From VGMA01 sp964655475 (GTDB lineage: Bacteria > Chlamydiota > Chlamydiia > Chlamydiales > VGMA01), in contig CAZZMO010000031.1 in assembly GCA_964655475.1 (NCBI GenBank), positions 1 to 6,259 on the forward strand: 6,259 bases of DNA. The letters run 5' to 3'. The translations under genes and the position numbers were made by a program. The first letter of the stretch is position 1, and every line of letters begins with the position of its first letter. Under the pieces are notes generated by a model, which was not told the origin of the DNA, ran no database searches, and worked only from the letters and a program-made list of their open reading frames with translations. Positions 1 through 4,708 of the stretch are shown here, in pieces.

Positions 1-26
1 GATGGCCTGGGAGTAATCCCTAGAAG

Positions 27-45
27 CCTTCGCCTTTAGGCGAGG
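27..45. other. Short GC-rich hairpin after the SDR gene
   Basis: TCGCC (30-34) and GGCGA (39-43) pair around a TTTA loop, and the stem can be extended by CCT/AGG with one bulged base. It lies just past the stop codon of the minus-strand short-chain dehydrogenase, where an operon terminator would be expected. On the minus strand, however, no run of T follows, so intrinsic termination is not well supported. A smaller hairpin, GGGA/TCCC, occupies 9-20. The first 50 bases hold no other feature I can recognise. Confidence 0.35.
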
Positions 46-51
46 GAGCAG

Positions 52-858
52 TCACGGTGCGGTATACCCACCATCGATGATCCAGTCAGAACCTGTGACA
101 TACTTCGCCCTTGGGCTTGCTAAGTAGAGAACTGCTTCTGCAATATCTTCAGGTGTTCCCATCGTATGCATCGGTGTCTTTTCAATCCAAAGCGGATGAA
201 GCTCTTTCGCAAACTCAATGATCTTTGTTTTGATATATCCAGGGGAAATGGTATTTACCCGAATCCCATATGGAGCCCATTCCACTGCAAGACTTTTCGT
301 GAGCATGTTGACACCTCCTTTCGAGGCGTTATAGTGACACTGCTTTTGCGGCGTAACGACAACGTGAGCACAGATGGAAGAGATGTTGATGATCGAGCCC
401 CCCTTTTTTTGGGCGATCATTTGCCTTCCAGCTGCTTGAGAGCCTAGGAAAACTCCTGTAAGGTTTACATCGATCATCCGTTGCCAATCATGAAAAGTAA
501 GCTCTTCTGCAGAGGCCCCATGGGTCATCCCTGCATTATTGACAAAGATCTCGAGGCTTCCCCACCTTTCAACAACTCCTTTAACCAGCATCTCCACATC
601 ATCAGGATTTGCAACATCACAAACAAATAGACAAGCATCGACGCCATACCGTTTGAGATTTTCAACCACTTCCATCCCTTCATCAATACTCTTATCGACC
701 GCAATTGCTACATTCGCCCCTTCTCTCGCAAGAGCGTAGGCGGAGGCCTCACCAATGCCACGAGAGCCACCTGTTACAATCGCATTCAACCCTTCTAGCT
801 CCCTTCCAAAACAGGAAAGAAGAGGCAGACAAAACAAGATGAACCAAATTTTTTTCAT
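52..858 (-). CDS. Short-chain dehydrogenase/reductase with lipoprotein-like N-terminus
   Basis: Classical SDR, an NAD(P)-dependent oxidoreductase probably acting on a sugar, polyol or other small carbonyl/hydroxyl compound. The 268-residue product has the cofactor motif TGGSRGIG (29-36), CDV (80-82), NNAG (107-110), the N132 helix residue, a serine around S160-S161, and YNASK (176-180) with catalytic Y176 and K180. The stretch before the Tyr and the end IDGGYTAP resemble sorbose reductase/arabinitol dehydrogenase-type SDRs; substrate is not determinable. Residues 1-16 are odd: MKK, a hydrophobic run, then LLSC, like a type II signal peptide, directly before the Rossmann fold. The ATG start is supported by AAGAGGTG five bases upstream and by an ATGA overlap with the 2H phosphoesterase stop. 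A TTG at codon 24 would give an ordinary cytosolic SDR of 245 residues. It is the last gene of the operon. Confidence 0.92.
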   Translation of the reverse strand: MKKIWFILFCLPLLSCFGRELEGLNAIVTGGSRGIGEASAYALAREGANVAIAVDKSIDEGMEVVENLKRYGVDACLFVCDVANPDDVEMLVKGVVERWGSLEIFVNNAGMTHGASAEELTFHDWQRMIDVNLTGVFLGSQAAGRQMIAQKKGGSIINISSICAHVVVTPQKQCHYNASKGGVNMLTKSLAVEWAPYGIRVNTISPGYIKTKIIEFAKELHPLWIEKTPMHTMGTPEDIAEAVLYLASPRAKYVTGSDWIIDGGYTAP

Positions 859-1406
859 AGCGACACCTCTTGTTCATATAACGTTTCTAAATATTGCCCA
901 ATGTCATCTCCTAGAGCTAGCGCAAGCCTGAAAGGCTTTACTGGCCTCGATAGAAGTCGATCAACCAGGGGGGAAAGTAAGATAGATTCTTCTGGATGCC
1001 AAGAAATCCCAGCCAGTGTCAAATGGGGCTGATACAAATGGTAAGAGGGATTTAAGAGATCGATCTGACGCGAGCGGAGAATCTTACACGCCTCATCGTG
1101 AAGGCGCAAAATGGGAAGCTCTCTCGCAACACTTAAACCCACTGAATAGTGAAATGGCGGCACCGACCCTTTCTTTAGGTGTAGCCCTAAAAATTTCACA
1201 GGGCAGGTGAGCGACTGCACCTCGCTGATCTCATTCCAGATCTCCCTCAGCTCCTCCTCTTCAGAAGAAAATGAGGCGAGCGTGATGTGAGGATAGCTCC
1301 CCTCTTGACTCAAGAGATATCCATCCGTTAAGCCTCCAAAAACTGTTTCTGCTGCCTGAATATACATCTCAGGTTGTGAGGGAATCAGTGCAAGTATGTA
1401 ACGCAT
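855..1406 (-). CDS. 2H phosphoesterase (LigT / 2'-5' RNA ligase-like)
   Basis: The 183-residue protein has the two HxT signatures of the 2H phosphoesterase superfamily: PHITLASF with H40/T42 and QPHLTLAGI with H128/T130. Their spacing of 88 residues and the total length fit the LigT/ThpR-type family. These enzymes are cytoplasmic and open cyclic phosphodiesters such as 2',3'-cyclic phosphates on RNA ends or small nucleotides; the substrate here is unknown. It starts 33 nt after the alcohol dehydrogenase stop, with no clear Shine-Dalgarno, so its translation may be weak or depend on readthrough. Its TGA overlaps the ATG of the following SDR (ATGA), suggesting translational coupling. Pairing with two dehydrogenases is not a standard pathway that I recognise. 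Confidence 0.88.
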   Translation of the reverse strand: MRYILALIPSQPEMYIQAAETVFGGLTDGYLLSQEGSYPHITLASFSSEEEELREIWNEISEVQSLTCPVKFLGLHLKKGSVPPFHYSVGLSVARELPILRLHDEACKILRSRQIDLLNPSYHLYQPHLTLAGISWHPEESILLSPLVDRLLSRPVKPFRLALALGDDIGQYLETLYEQEVSL

Positions 1407-1439
1407 ATGACGATAGATTCTAACAAAAATTTCTCTTTG

Positions 1440-2429
1440 CTAGCAAATGATAACGCCTGCAGCTCTTAGTTCTGATTTTTTTAACTTGAGGAGCGCTTGG
1501 TTGATATGGATTAGAGGAAAAGTCTCCACCTTTGTATGGATGGGACACTCTTGAAGAAGTGAGAAGAGCTCAGTCACATCTTTTCTCGTTCCATGAGTCA
1601 CACTCTGGATCGATTTTTCATAGTAAAGATCTTGATAGTGGATCGGCGGGATGTCACTCATGTGAATTGCATTAATCACTACTTTGCCACCTCTATCAAG
1701 ATCAAGAAGAGCTTTCGTCACGAGCTCCCCCTTCGGGGCAAAGATGATCGCATGAGTGAGTTTTTCTTTTGGCGCTTCATGAATGTCTCCGACCCATGCA
1801 GCTCCAAGCTCCTTTGCAAGCTCTCGGTGATGCGGACTCCTTGAAAATGCATAACATTCTACTTTTAAATGCTTTGCAATTTGAAGGACGATGTGAGCAG
1901 AATTTCCAAATCCGTAAAGACCGAGCTTCGCCCTCTGATCCACACCCACCATCCGAAGAGAGCGGTAACCAATGACCCCGGCGCAGAGAAGAGGCGCGAT
2001 GTTCTCTTCTTTCATGTTGGAAGGAAGGGGGTGGAGAAACTCCTCCTTAGCAATCATATACTCAGCATACCCTCCGTGAAAGTCCCATCCAGTGAACTGA
2101 CCCTTTTCACAAAGATTCTCCCTACCCGATCGGCAGTAGCGGCAATCGCCACAGGTAGAGCCAAGCCAGACCGCCCCCACCCTATCCCCTACCTGGAACT
2201 TTGAACCTCTCGACTTTTCCACAGTGCCAATCACTTGATGCCCTGGGATGATGCCTGTATGGCGAGGAACCAGCTCCCCTTCACAAATGTGCTTATCAGT
2301 GAGGCAAAGGGCGCAGCAGTGGACCTTGAGTCGCACCTCCCCTTTCTTAGGATCAATGAGAGGGAGCTCCTCTAGGACGAGGGGGACTTCCTCAATCGGC
2401 CTTGGAGCCTTTAGGACCTGCCCTTTCAT
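1440..2429 (-). CDS. Zinc-dependent alcohol dehydrogenase, AdhP-like family
   Basis: Medium-chain zinc alcohol dehydrogenase, 329 residues, NAD(P)-dependent oxidation of alcohols or reduction of aldehydes in the cytoplasm. Likely catalytic zinc ligands are C42 (in CALCLTD), H64 (in PGHQ) and C149 (in LLCAG). The structural zinc lobe is intact: C93, C96, C99 and C107. The Rossmann glycine motif GLYGFG lies at 170-175. The wording of STCGDCRYC, FTGWDFHGGYAEY, LLCAGVIGYR and YGFGNSAH matches the subfamily often named zinc-binding alcohol dehydrogenase family protein (TIGR02822 type). The usual GHE motif is GHQ here, which I believe occurs in this subfamily. The ATG overlaps the TGA of the upstream 56-residue gene and has no obvious independent ribosome site, pointing to translational coupling. 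The physiological substrate cannot be read from the sequence. Confidence 0.93.
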   Translation of the reverse strand: MKGQVLKAPRPIEEVPLVLEELPLIDPKKGEVRLKVHCCALCLTDKHICEGELVPRHTGIIPGHQVIGTVEKSRGSKFQVGDRVGAVWLGSTCGDCRYCRSGRENLCEKGQFTGWDFHGGYAEYMIAKEEFLHPLPSNMKEENIAPLLCAGVIGYRSLRMVGVDQRAKLGLYGFGNSAHIVLQIAKHLKVECYAFSRSPHHRELAKELGAAWVGDIHEAPKEKLTHAIIFAPKGELVTKALLDLDRGGKVVINAIHMSDIPPIHYQDLYYEKSIQSVTHGTRKDVTELFSLLQECPIHTKVETFPLIHINQALLKLKKSELRAAGVIIC

Positions 2430-2596
2430 TTTTCAGATTGGCAGTAGTGGGCGAGCTGCATGGTAACGGCTGTTTGGTATAGCTGAAGCCTTGCCTTCAA
2501 GTCCTCCTTATCGACATGCTCCCAGTCCTCTAATAGTTCCTCTACGATCCTGGCTGAGCGCTTAAGAAATACGCAGTAGTCTTCTTTTTCCATCAT
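2426..2596 (-). CDS. Small hypothetical protein, first gene of the adh operon
   Basis: Unknown 56-residue protein, starting MMEKEDYCVF and ending QLAHYCQSEK. It is charged and Leu/Glu-rich with long stretches likely to be alpha-helical (residues 9-25 and 30-50); no signal peptide or membrane segment is visible. The start is placed at tandem ATG codons (2594-2596 and 2591-2593) because AAGAGGT lies just upstream. The reading frame stays open back to a TTG at 2657-2659, but that start has no ribosome site and overlaps the candidate promoter. The TGA overlaps the alcohol dehydrogenase ATG (ATGA), so it is co-translated with it. Reality is supported by the coupling and ribosome site; function is unknown. 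Confidence 0.7.
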   Translation of the reverse strand: MMEKEDYCVFLKRSARIVEELLEDWEHVDKEDLKARLQLYQTAVTMQLAHYCQSEK

Positions 2597-2597
2597 T

Positions 2598-2605
2598 GAC
2601 CTCTT
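2598..2605 (-). promoter_or_regulatory. Ribosome binding site deciding the start of the 56-residue gene
   Basis: On the minus strand AAGAGGTC precedes the paired ATG codons: GG ends 3 nt before the first ATG and 6 nt before the second. The same AACAAGAGGT string precedes the SDR start at 858, so the organism uses this kind of site. This favours the 55-56-residue product over the longer TTG-initiated frame. Confidence 0.6.
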
Positions 2606-2651
2606 GTTGAGCTCCTCATAGCAGATGGGCCCTAATAAATCAACAGGGCTG

Positions 2652-2681
2652 ATTATCAATGAGATAAGAATAGCAAATCAA
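2652..2681 (-). promoter_or_regulatory. Candidate promoter of the adh/2H/SDR operon
   Basis: On the minus strand TTGATT (2681-2676) and GATAAT (2657-2652) are separated by 18 nt, matching a sigma-70-type -35/-10 pair in 4 and 5 of 6 positions. It lies within the 121-bp divergent region between the 56-residue gene and the first SET gene and would give a leader of about 50 nt. The sequence is AT-rich, so a chance match is possible. I see no convincing plus-strand promoter for the SET genes; AATAAT at 2681-2686 is the best -10 candidate. Confidence 0.35.
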
Positions 2682-2717
2682 ATAATCGATAAACTAGTCA
2701 ATAACAAGGAAGAAACC

Positions 2718-3137
2718 ATGAAAAAACCCAACTACCAGAAAACTGTCTCAGAGTTTTCATTTATTCTTAAACCATCTGCTATTCCTAACGCAGGGATAGG
2801 GATATTTACAACGCATGCTATCGCTAAAGGGACGATTCTCTCTTCCCCATGGCGCATGATTGGAGAACTCAGAAATAGCCAACATCTTCACGCTGACTTT
2901 ACCAAGTTTTGCCTCTATATCAATCAAACGGTATGTATCTGCCCAAGTAATTTTCAAACTATTGATATCTGGTGGTTTGGAAATCACTCTGCTAGCAACA
3001 ACACGATCTTTAGAAAAGAAGATCGAGTATTCATTGCAGTGCGAGACATCAATGAGGGAGAAGAGATCACTTATGATTACAATGTCTGGGAAGAGCCATC
3101 AGAAATTAAAGAACATTATTACCATAACATGAAATAA
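2718..3137 (+). CDS. Stand-alone SET-domain protein, copy 1
   Basis: A 139-residue protein consisting almost entirely of a SET domain, the fold of S-adenosylmethionine-dependent protein lysine methyltransferases. Visible motifs: cofactor loop NAGIGIF (24-30), the pseudoknot strand WWFGNHSASNN (85-95) with N89-H90-S91, and GEEITYDYN (114-122) with likely catalytic Y121. There are no pre-SET or post-SET cysteine clusters and no signal peptide. In copy 1 the usual C/D-x-P-N after NHS is ASNN, so this motif has drifted. The start is set by AAGGAAG six bases upstream of ATG 2718; an upstream in-frame ATG at 2625 would run over the divergent promoter. It is followed 20 nt later by a paralogue, with roughly 40% identity by eye. 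Small bacterial SET proteins are commonly acquired from eukaryotes or shared among host-associated bacteria; the target, bacterial or host, is unknown. Confidence 0.88.
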   Translation: MKKPNYQKTVSEFSFILKPSAIPNAGIGIFTTHAIAKGTILSSPWRMIGELRNSQHLHADFTKFCLYINQTVCICPSNFQTIDIWWFGNHSASNNTIFRKEDRVFIAVRDINEGEEITYDYNVWEEPSEIKEHYYHNMK

Positions 3138-3157
3138 TAAAATGGTGAAATATTCAT

Positions 3158-3568
3158 ATGAGCAAATATGAGAAAAATCAGAGTGTAAACAAGTACTCCT
3201 TCTTATTAAAACCATCCACTATTGAAGGTGTAGGGGTATTTATTACCCATGCAATAAGCGCAGGTACCTTACTTTATAAAGACAAAGCTGAATATGAAGT
3301 TAATAAAATCAAAGATGTACATCCAGAATTTATTAAATACTGCCTCTACTTATCTAACGAAGAATGTGAATGCCCAATAAGCTATGATAATATCAACGTA
3401 TTTTGGTTTATCAACCACTCAGATACCCCAAATACTGAATTTAGAAGAAAAGACAAATCCCTCTACACCCTTAGAAACATCAAAGCAGGTGAAGAGCTCT
3501 TGATGGATTATCATACATTCAAAGAACCTGACATCCTCAAAGAACCCTATTTTAAAAATAGCCGTTGA
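3158..3568 (+). CDS. Stand-alone SET-domain protein, copy 2
   Basis: A 136-residue SET-domain protein, paralogous to its neighbour over the full length. Motifs: EGVGVF (23-28) for cofactor binding, FINHSDTPN (84-92) with the canonical N-H-S-x-x-P-N, and GEELLMDY (111-118) with likely catalytic Y118. This copy keeps the family residues better than copy 1. It carries no targeting signal that I can see, although type III or IV secretion signals cannot be excluded by reading. A GGTGA site lies 9 nt before ATG 3158, and 20 nt separate it from copy 1, so the two are one transcription unit with the bidirectional hairpin at 3581-3606 as its terminator. The coding sequence looks AT-rich compared with the metabolic operon to the left. 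Probable role: protein lysine methylation. Substrate unknown. Confidence 0.9.
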   Translation: MSKYEKNQSVNKYSFLLKPSTIEGVGVFITHAISAGTLLYKDKAEYEVNKIKDVHPEFIKYCLYLSNEECECPISYDNINVFWFINHSDTPNTEFRRKDKSLYTLRNIKAGEELLMDYHTFKEPDILKEPYFKNSR

Positions 3569-3580
3569 GAATCCCAACGC

Positions 3581-3606
3581 AAAGAGGCCCTCCACAGGGC
3601 CTCTTT
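3581..3606. terminator. Bidirectional intrinsic terminator between SET and cysteine-protein genes
   Basis: A perfect 11-bp stem, AAAGAGGCCCT / AGGGCCTCTTT, closes a CCAC loop. The A-rich and T-rich ends make it usable in both directions. It sits 13 nt after the stop of SET copy 2 (plus) and 30 nt past the stop of the 122-residue cysteine protein (minus). A weaker TATGTG/CACATA stem (3608-3625) lies between it and the minus-strand gene. Confidence 0.85.
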
Positions 3607-3635
3607 CTATGTGATATACCACATATCGCAAAGAG

Positions 3636-4004
3636 CTACCCTCTCGAAGTACAATCCGCGCAGTTCTTCTCCACACACTTCACGAAATCATCTACATTAT
3701 CTAGCGATTTTTTTGACCGTATACAAGTATCCGATATGCAGTGAATGAGACAATCAGAATCAATATAAGGATCAACCTGACAAGCCATGCAGTTCTCTTC
3801 TAAACAAACGGGCATCTCCTCAACCAGGTCCTTCCCTTCACAATATTTAGCGGTGCAATCCTCTAAACAATATAAGCGCTGCATATCACTCGTTACGCAG
3901 TGCTCACACTTCTCCAATAAGCAATCAATGCAAGTCTCTTTAGAAGATCTACATTTTGTCATACACTCATCAGCGCAATCACTAAAACAATTAATCGGAT
4001 TCAT
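3636..4004 (-). CDS. Cysteine-rich protein with three internal six-cysteine repeats
   Basis: Unknown 122-residue acidic protein with 20 cysteines and almost no His. It is built of three repeats: C6-C10-C14...C28-C33-C36, C46-C50-C55...C67-C72-C75 and C85-C89-C94...C110-C115-C118. All fit C-x3-C-x3/4-C-x11-15-C-x4-C-x2-C; repeat 1 has two extra cysteines, C18 and C25. The i, i+4 spacing suggests cysteines along one helix face, as in disulfide-linked helical hairpins or metal-thiolate proteins; neither can be chosen from sequence. No signal peptide or membrane segment is seen. AAGGGG lies 5-6 nt before ATG 4004, only 9 nt after the stop of the related 70-residue gene, so the two form an operon. 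It ends just before the bidirectional terminator. I do not recognise a named family. Confidence 0.85.
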   Translation of the reverse strand: MNPINCFSDCADECMTKCRSSKETCIDCLLEKCEHCVTSDMQRLYCLEDCTAKYCEGKDLVEEMPVCLEENCMACQVDPYIDSDCLIHCISDTCIRSKKSLDNVDDFVKCVEKNCADCTSRG

Positions 4005-4013
4005 ATGCCCCTT

Positions 4014-4226
4014 CTAGTCAATCCAGAATCCATACATTATCCCCCATTCACCCAACATAAATCCTCCAGCAAATCTCCACACATCTAGAAAATCACCAAT
4101 ATATATATCGAGCTCATCTAAGCAAGGGGCGCAATTTGCTCTGAGGCAACTCTCAAGTGCAGACTCAGAAGTAGGATCGCTCAAACACTCTGTGAAACAA
4201 TCTACTAAACAATCAATACCATCCAT
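4014..4226 (-). CDS. Cysteine-rich protein with one six-cysteine unit
   Basis: Unknown 70-residue protein. Residues 1-35 are one copy of the unit found three times in the next gene: C6-x3-C10-x3-C14-x12-C27-x4-C32-x2-C35, with the same opening style (MDGIDC against MNPINC). Residues 36-55 form an acidic amphipathic segment (LDELDIYIGDFLD at 36-48), followed by an aromatic and glycine-rich tail ending GFWID; this tail is hydrophobic enough to contact a membrane or partner. AAAGGAG stands five bases before ATG 4226, with a promoter-like motif further upstream at 4246-4259. It is the first gene of a two-gene unit with the 122-residue protein. The acidic segment resembles the 27-residue ORF at 4433-4516. 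Function unknown. Confidence 0.8.
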   Translation of the reverse strand: MDGIDCLVDCFTECLSDPTSESALESCLRANCAPCLDELDIYIGDFLDVWRFAGGFMLGEWGIMYGFWID

Positions 4227-4245
4227 AACAACTCCTTTTCCTACG

Positions 4246-4259
4246 ATATTAACTTAAGA
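4246..4259 (-). promoter_or_regulatory. Promoter-like motif before the 70-residue cysteine gene
   Basis: On the minus strand this reads TCTTAAGTTAATAT and ends 19 nt before the start codon. Nearly the same string occurs before two other cysteine-protein genes (4539-4553 and 4870-4884). The TAATAT/TTAATA part is a plausible -10 element; no good -35 is visible. The repetition at like positions is the main support. Confidence 0.45.
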
Positions 4260-4305
4260 ACAACTAGAGTTTTTTAACCAACTGACTATGAATAGATAAC
4301 AAAAA

Positions 4306-4331
4306 GAGGCCTTTTACTTCTAAAAGGCCTC
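4306..4331 (-). terminator. Intrinsic terminator of the 27/36-residue ORF unit
   Basis: A perfect 11-bp stem, GAGGCCTTTTA / TAAAAGGCCTC, encloses a four-base loop. On the minus strand it is followed by TTTTT (4305-4301). It starts 7 nt after the TAA of the 36-residue ORF, so it closes that unit and separates it from the 70-residue gene. Confidence 0.85.
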
Positions 4332-4338
4332 CTCAACA

Positions 4339-4449
4339 TTAATTGCAACTCTCAAAATTGTCTTCGATGCACCGCTGTAGAGCCACTACATCTTTAGAAT
4401 CTATGTATGATCCACAAGTTGCACAGATACAATCAATAACCAGCTGCAT
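4339..4449 (-). CDS. Small cysteine protein (36 residues), degenerate six-cysteine unit
   Basis: Open frame starting MQLVIDC and ending FESCN, with cysteines at 7, 9, 12, 27 and 35. It aligns with the last repeat of the 122-residue protein: IDC near the start, a TC pair, a Ser/Asp-rich linker, then RCIEDNFESC against KCVEKNCADC, where the middle cysteine has become Phe. ATG 4449 gives an N-terminus like its relatives (MDGIDC, MNPINC) but has no ribosome site of its own. It lies inside the end of the 27-residue ORF, which has a strong one; translation could come from coupling or from a +1 shift near the upstream TGA. It ends just before a strong terminator. It could also be a decaying gene copy. 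Function unknown. Confidence 0.55.
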   Translation of the reverse strand: MQLVIDCICATCGSYIDSKDVVALQRCIEDNFESCN

Positions 4450-4516
4450 CTAGTATGTCATCAATATATGATACAAACTCATCTATCAAAATTTCTATAT
4501 ATTCAACTATCGGCAT
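4433..4516 (-). CDS. Leader-like 27-residue ORF overlapping the 36-residue cysteine ORF
   Basis: Short ORF, MPIVEYIEIL... to ...LDAAGY, preceded by a near-perfect AAGGAGGG four bases before the ATG and by the shared promoter-like motif. It is acidic and amphipathic, with no cysteine. IDEFVSYIDDILD (11-23) resembles the acidic segment after the cysteine unit in the 70-residue protein (LDELDIYIGDFLD; 7 of 13 identical). Its stop overlaps the start region of the 36-residue ORF by 17 nt in another frame. Readings: a genuine small protein coupled to the next one, the first half of a product made by +1 frameshift, or a frameshifted remnant of a longer gene. Confidence 0.5.
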   Translation of the reverse strand: MPIVEYIEILIDEFVSYIDDILDAAGY

Positions 4517-4538
4517 ATTCCCTCCTTGGTATCGAATA

Positions 4539-4553
4539 ATATTAATTTAAAGA
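4539..4553 (-). promoter_or_regulatory. Promoter-like motif before the 27/36-residue ORFs
   Basis: The minus strand reads TCTTTAAATTAATAT, ending 22 nt before ATG 4516. It matches the motif upstream of the 70-residue gene (one base longer here) and is similar to that before the 43-residue gene. Probably the -10 region of this unit. Confidence 0.45.
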
Positions 4554-4573
4554 GAATAAACAGCGCATAAAGT

Positions 4574-4593
4574 ATTGATTTGCAATAATCAAT
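4574..4593. repeat. 7-bp inverted repeat upstream of the 27-residue ORF
   Basis: ATTGATT and AATCAAT flank a 6-bp spacer, 58-77 bp upstream of ATG 4516 and just upstream of the candidate promoter. Its position resembles that of the larger dyad before the 43-residue gene. It could be an operator, or chance in AT-rich sequence. Confidence 0.35.
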
Positions 4594-4614
4594 GAAACTG
4601 AAAGGAGATATCTA

Positions 4615-4680
4615 GGCAAAAAAAAGAGGCTTCTCGCGTTAGCGAAAAGCCTCGTAATGAAAACCTGATGACACCCTACT
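4615..4680 (-). repeat. Outer copy of the 5S-tail/terminator direct repeat
   Basis: This 66-bp segment equals 4953-5018 except at 4668 and 4673 (64 of 66 identical). It holds about 17 nt copied from the 3' end of the 5S rRNA gene, a 10-nt linker, and the complete rRNA terminator with its T run. It is not part of a functional 5S gene: nothing else of 5S lies beside it. Both differences read C to T on the 5S-sense strand. Weak similarity may continue a further dozen bases on the terminator side (GATAT near 4606 and 4943). Confidence 0.93.
4626..4653 (-). terminator. Duplicated rRNA-type terminator serving the 43-residue gene
   Basis: A 12-bp stem, GAGGCTTTTCGC / GCGAGAAGCCTC on the minus strand with one G-T pair, and a four-base loop, followed by eight T (4625-4618). 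Identical to the terminator after 5S at 4964-4991. It lies about 55 nt past the stop of the 43-residue cysteine gene and is the only terminator available to it, an rRNA terminator apparently reused. Confidence 0.85.
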
Positions 4681-4708
4681 AAAAACTAGAGCGCTTCACC
4701 TCTTTAGA

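Noticed and set aside
1..50. tRNA gene or attachment site at the left edge
   Set aside because: Only two short hairpins are present; no cloverleaf, T-loop or CCA-like end can be formed.
2235..2243. Defective catalytic motif in the alcohol dehydrogenase (GHQ in place of GHE)
   Set aside because: All zinc-binding Cys and His residues are intact, and to my knowledge Gln occurs here in this subfamily, so it is not evidence of inactivation.
1593..2466. Several plus-strand open frames opposite the alcohol dehydrogenase gene
   Set aside because: They are antisense shadows of a clearly recognisable enzyme, with no protein-like motifs or ribosome sites.
2597..2659. Longer version of the 56-residue protein starting at TTG 2659
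   Set aside because: There is no ribosome site at the TTG and it overlaps the candidate promoter, whereas the tandem ATG at 2596/2593 has AAGAGGT upstream.
2625..2717. N-terminal extension of SET copy 1 from ATG 2625
   Set aside because: The 31 extra residues have no counterpart in SET copy 2 and run through the divergent promoter region; ATG 2718 has AAGGAAG upstream.
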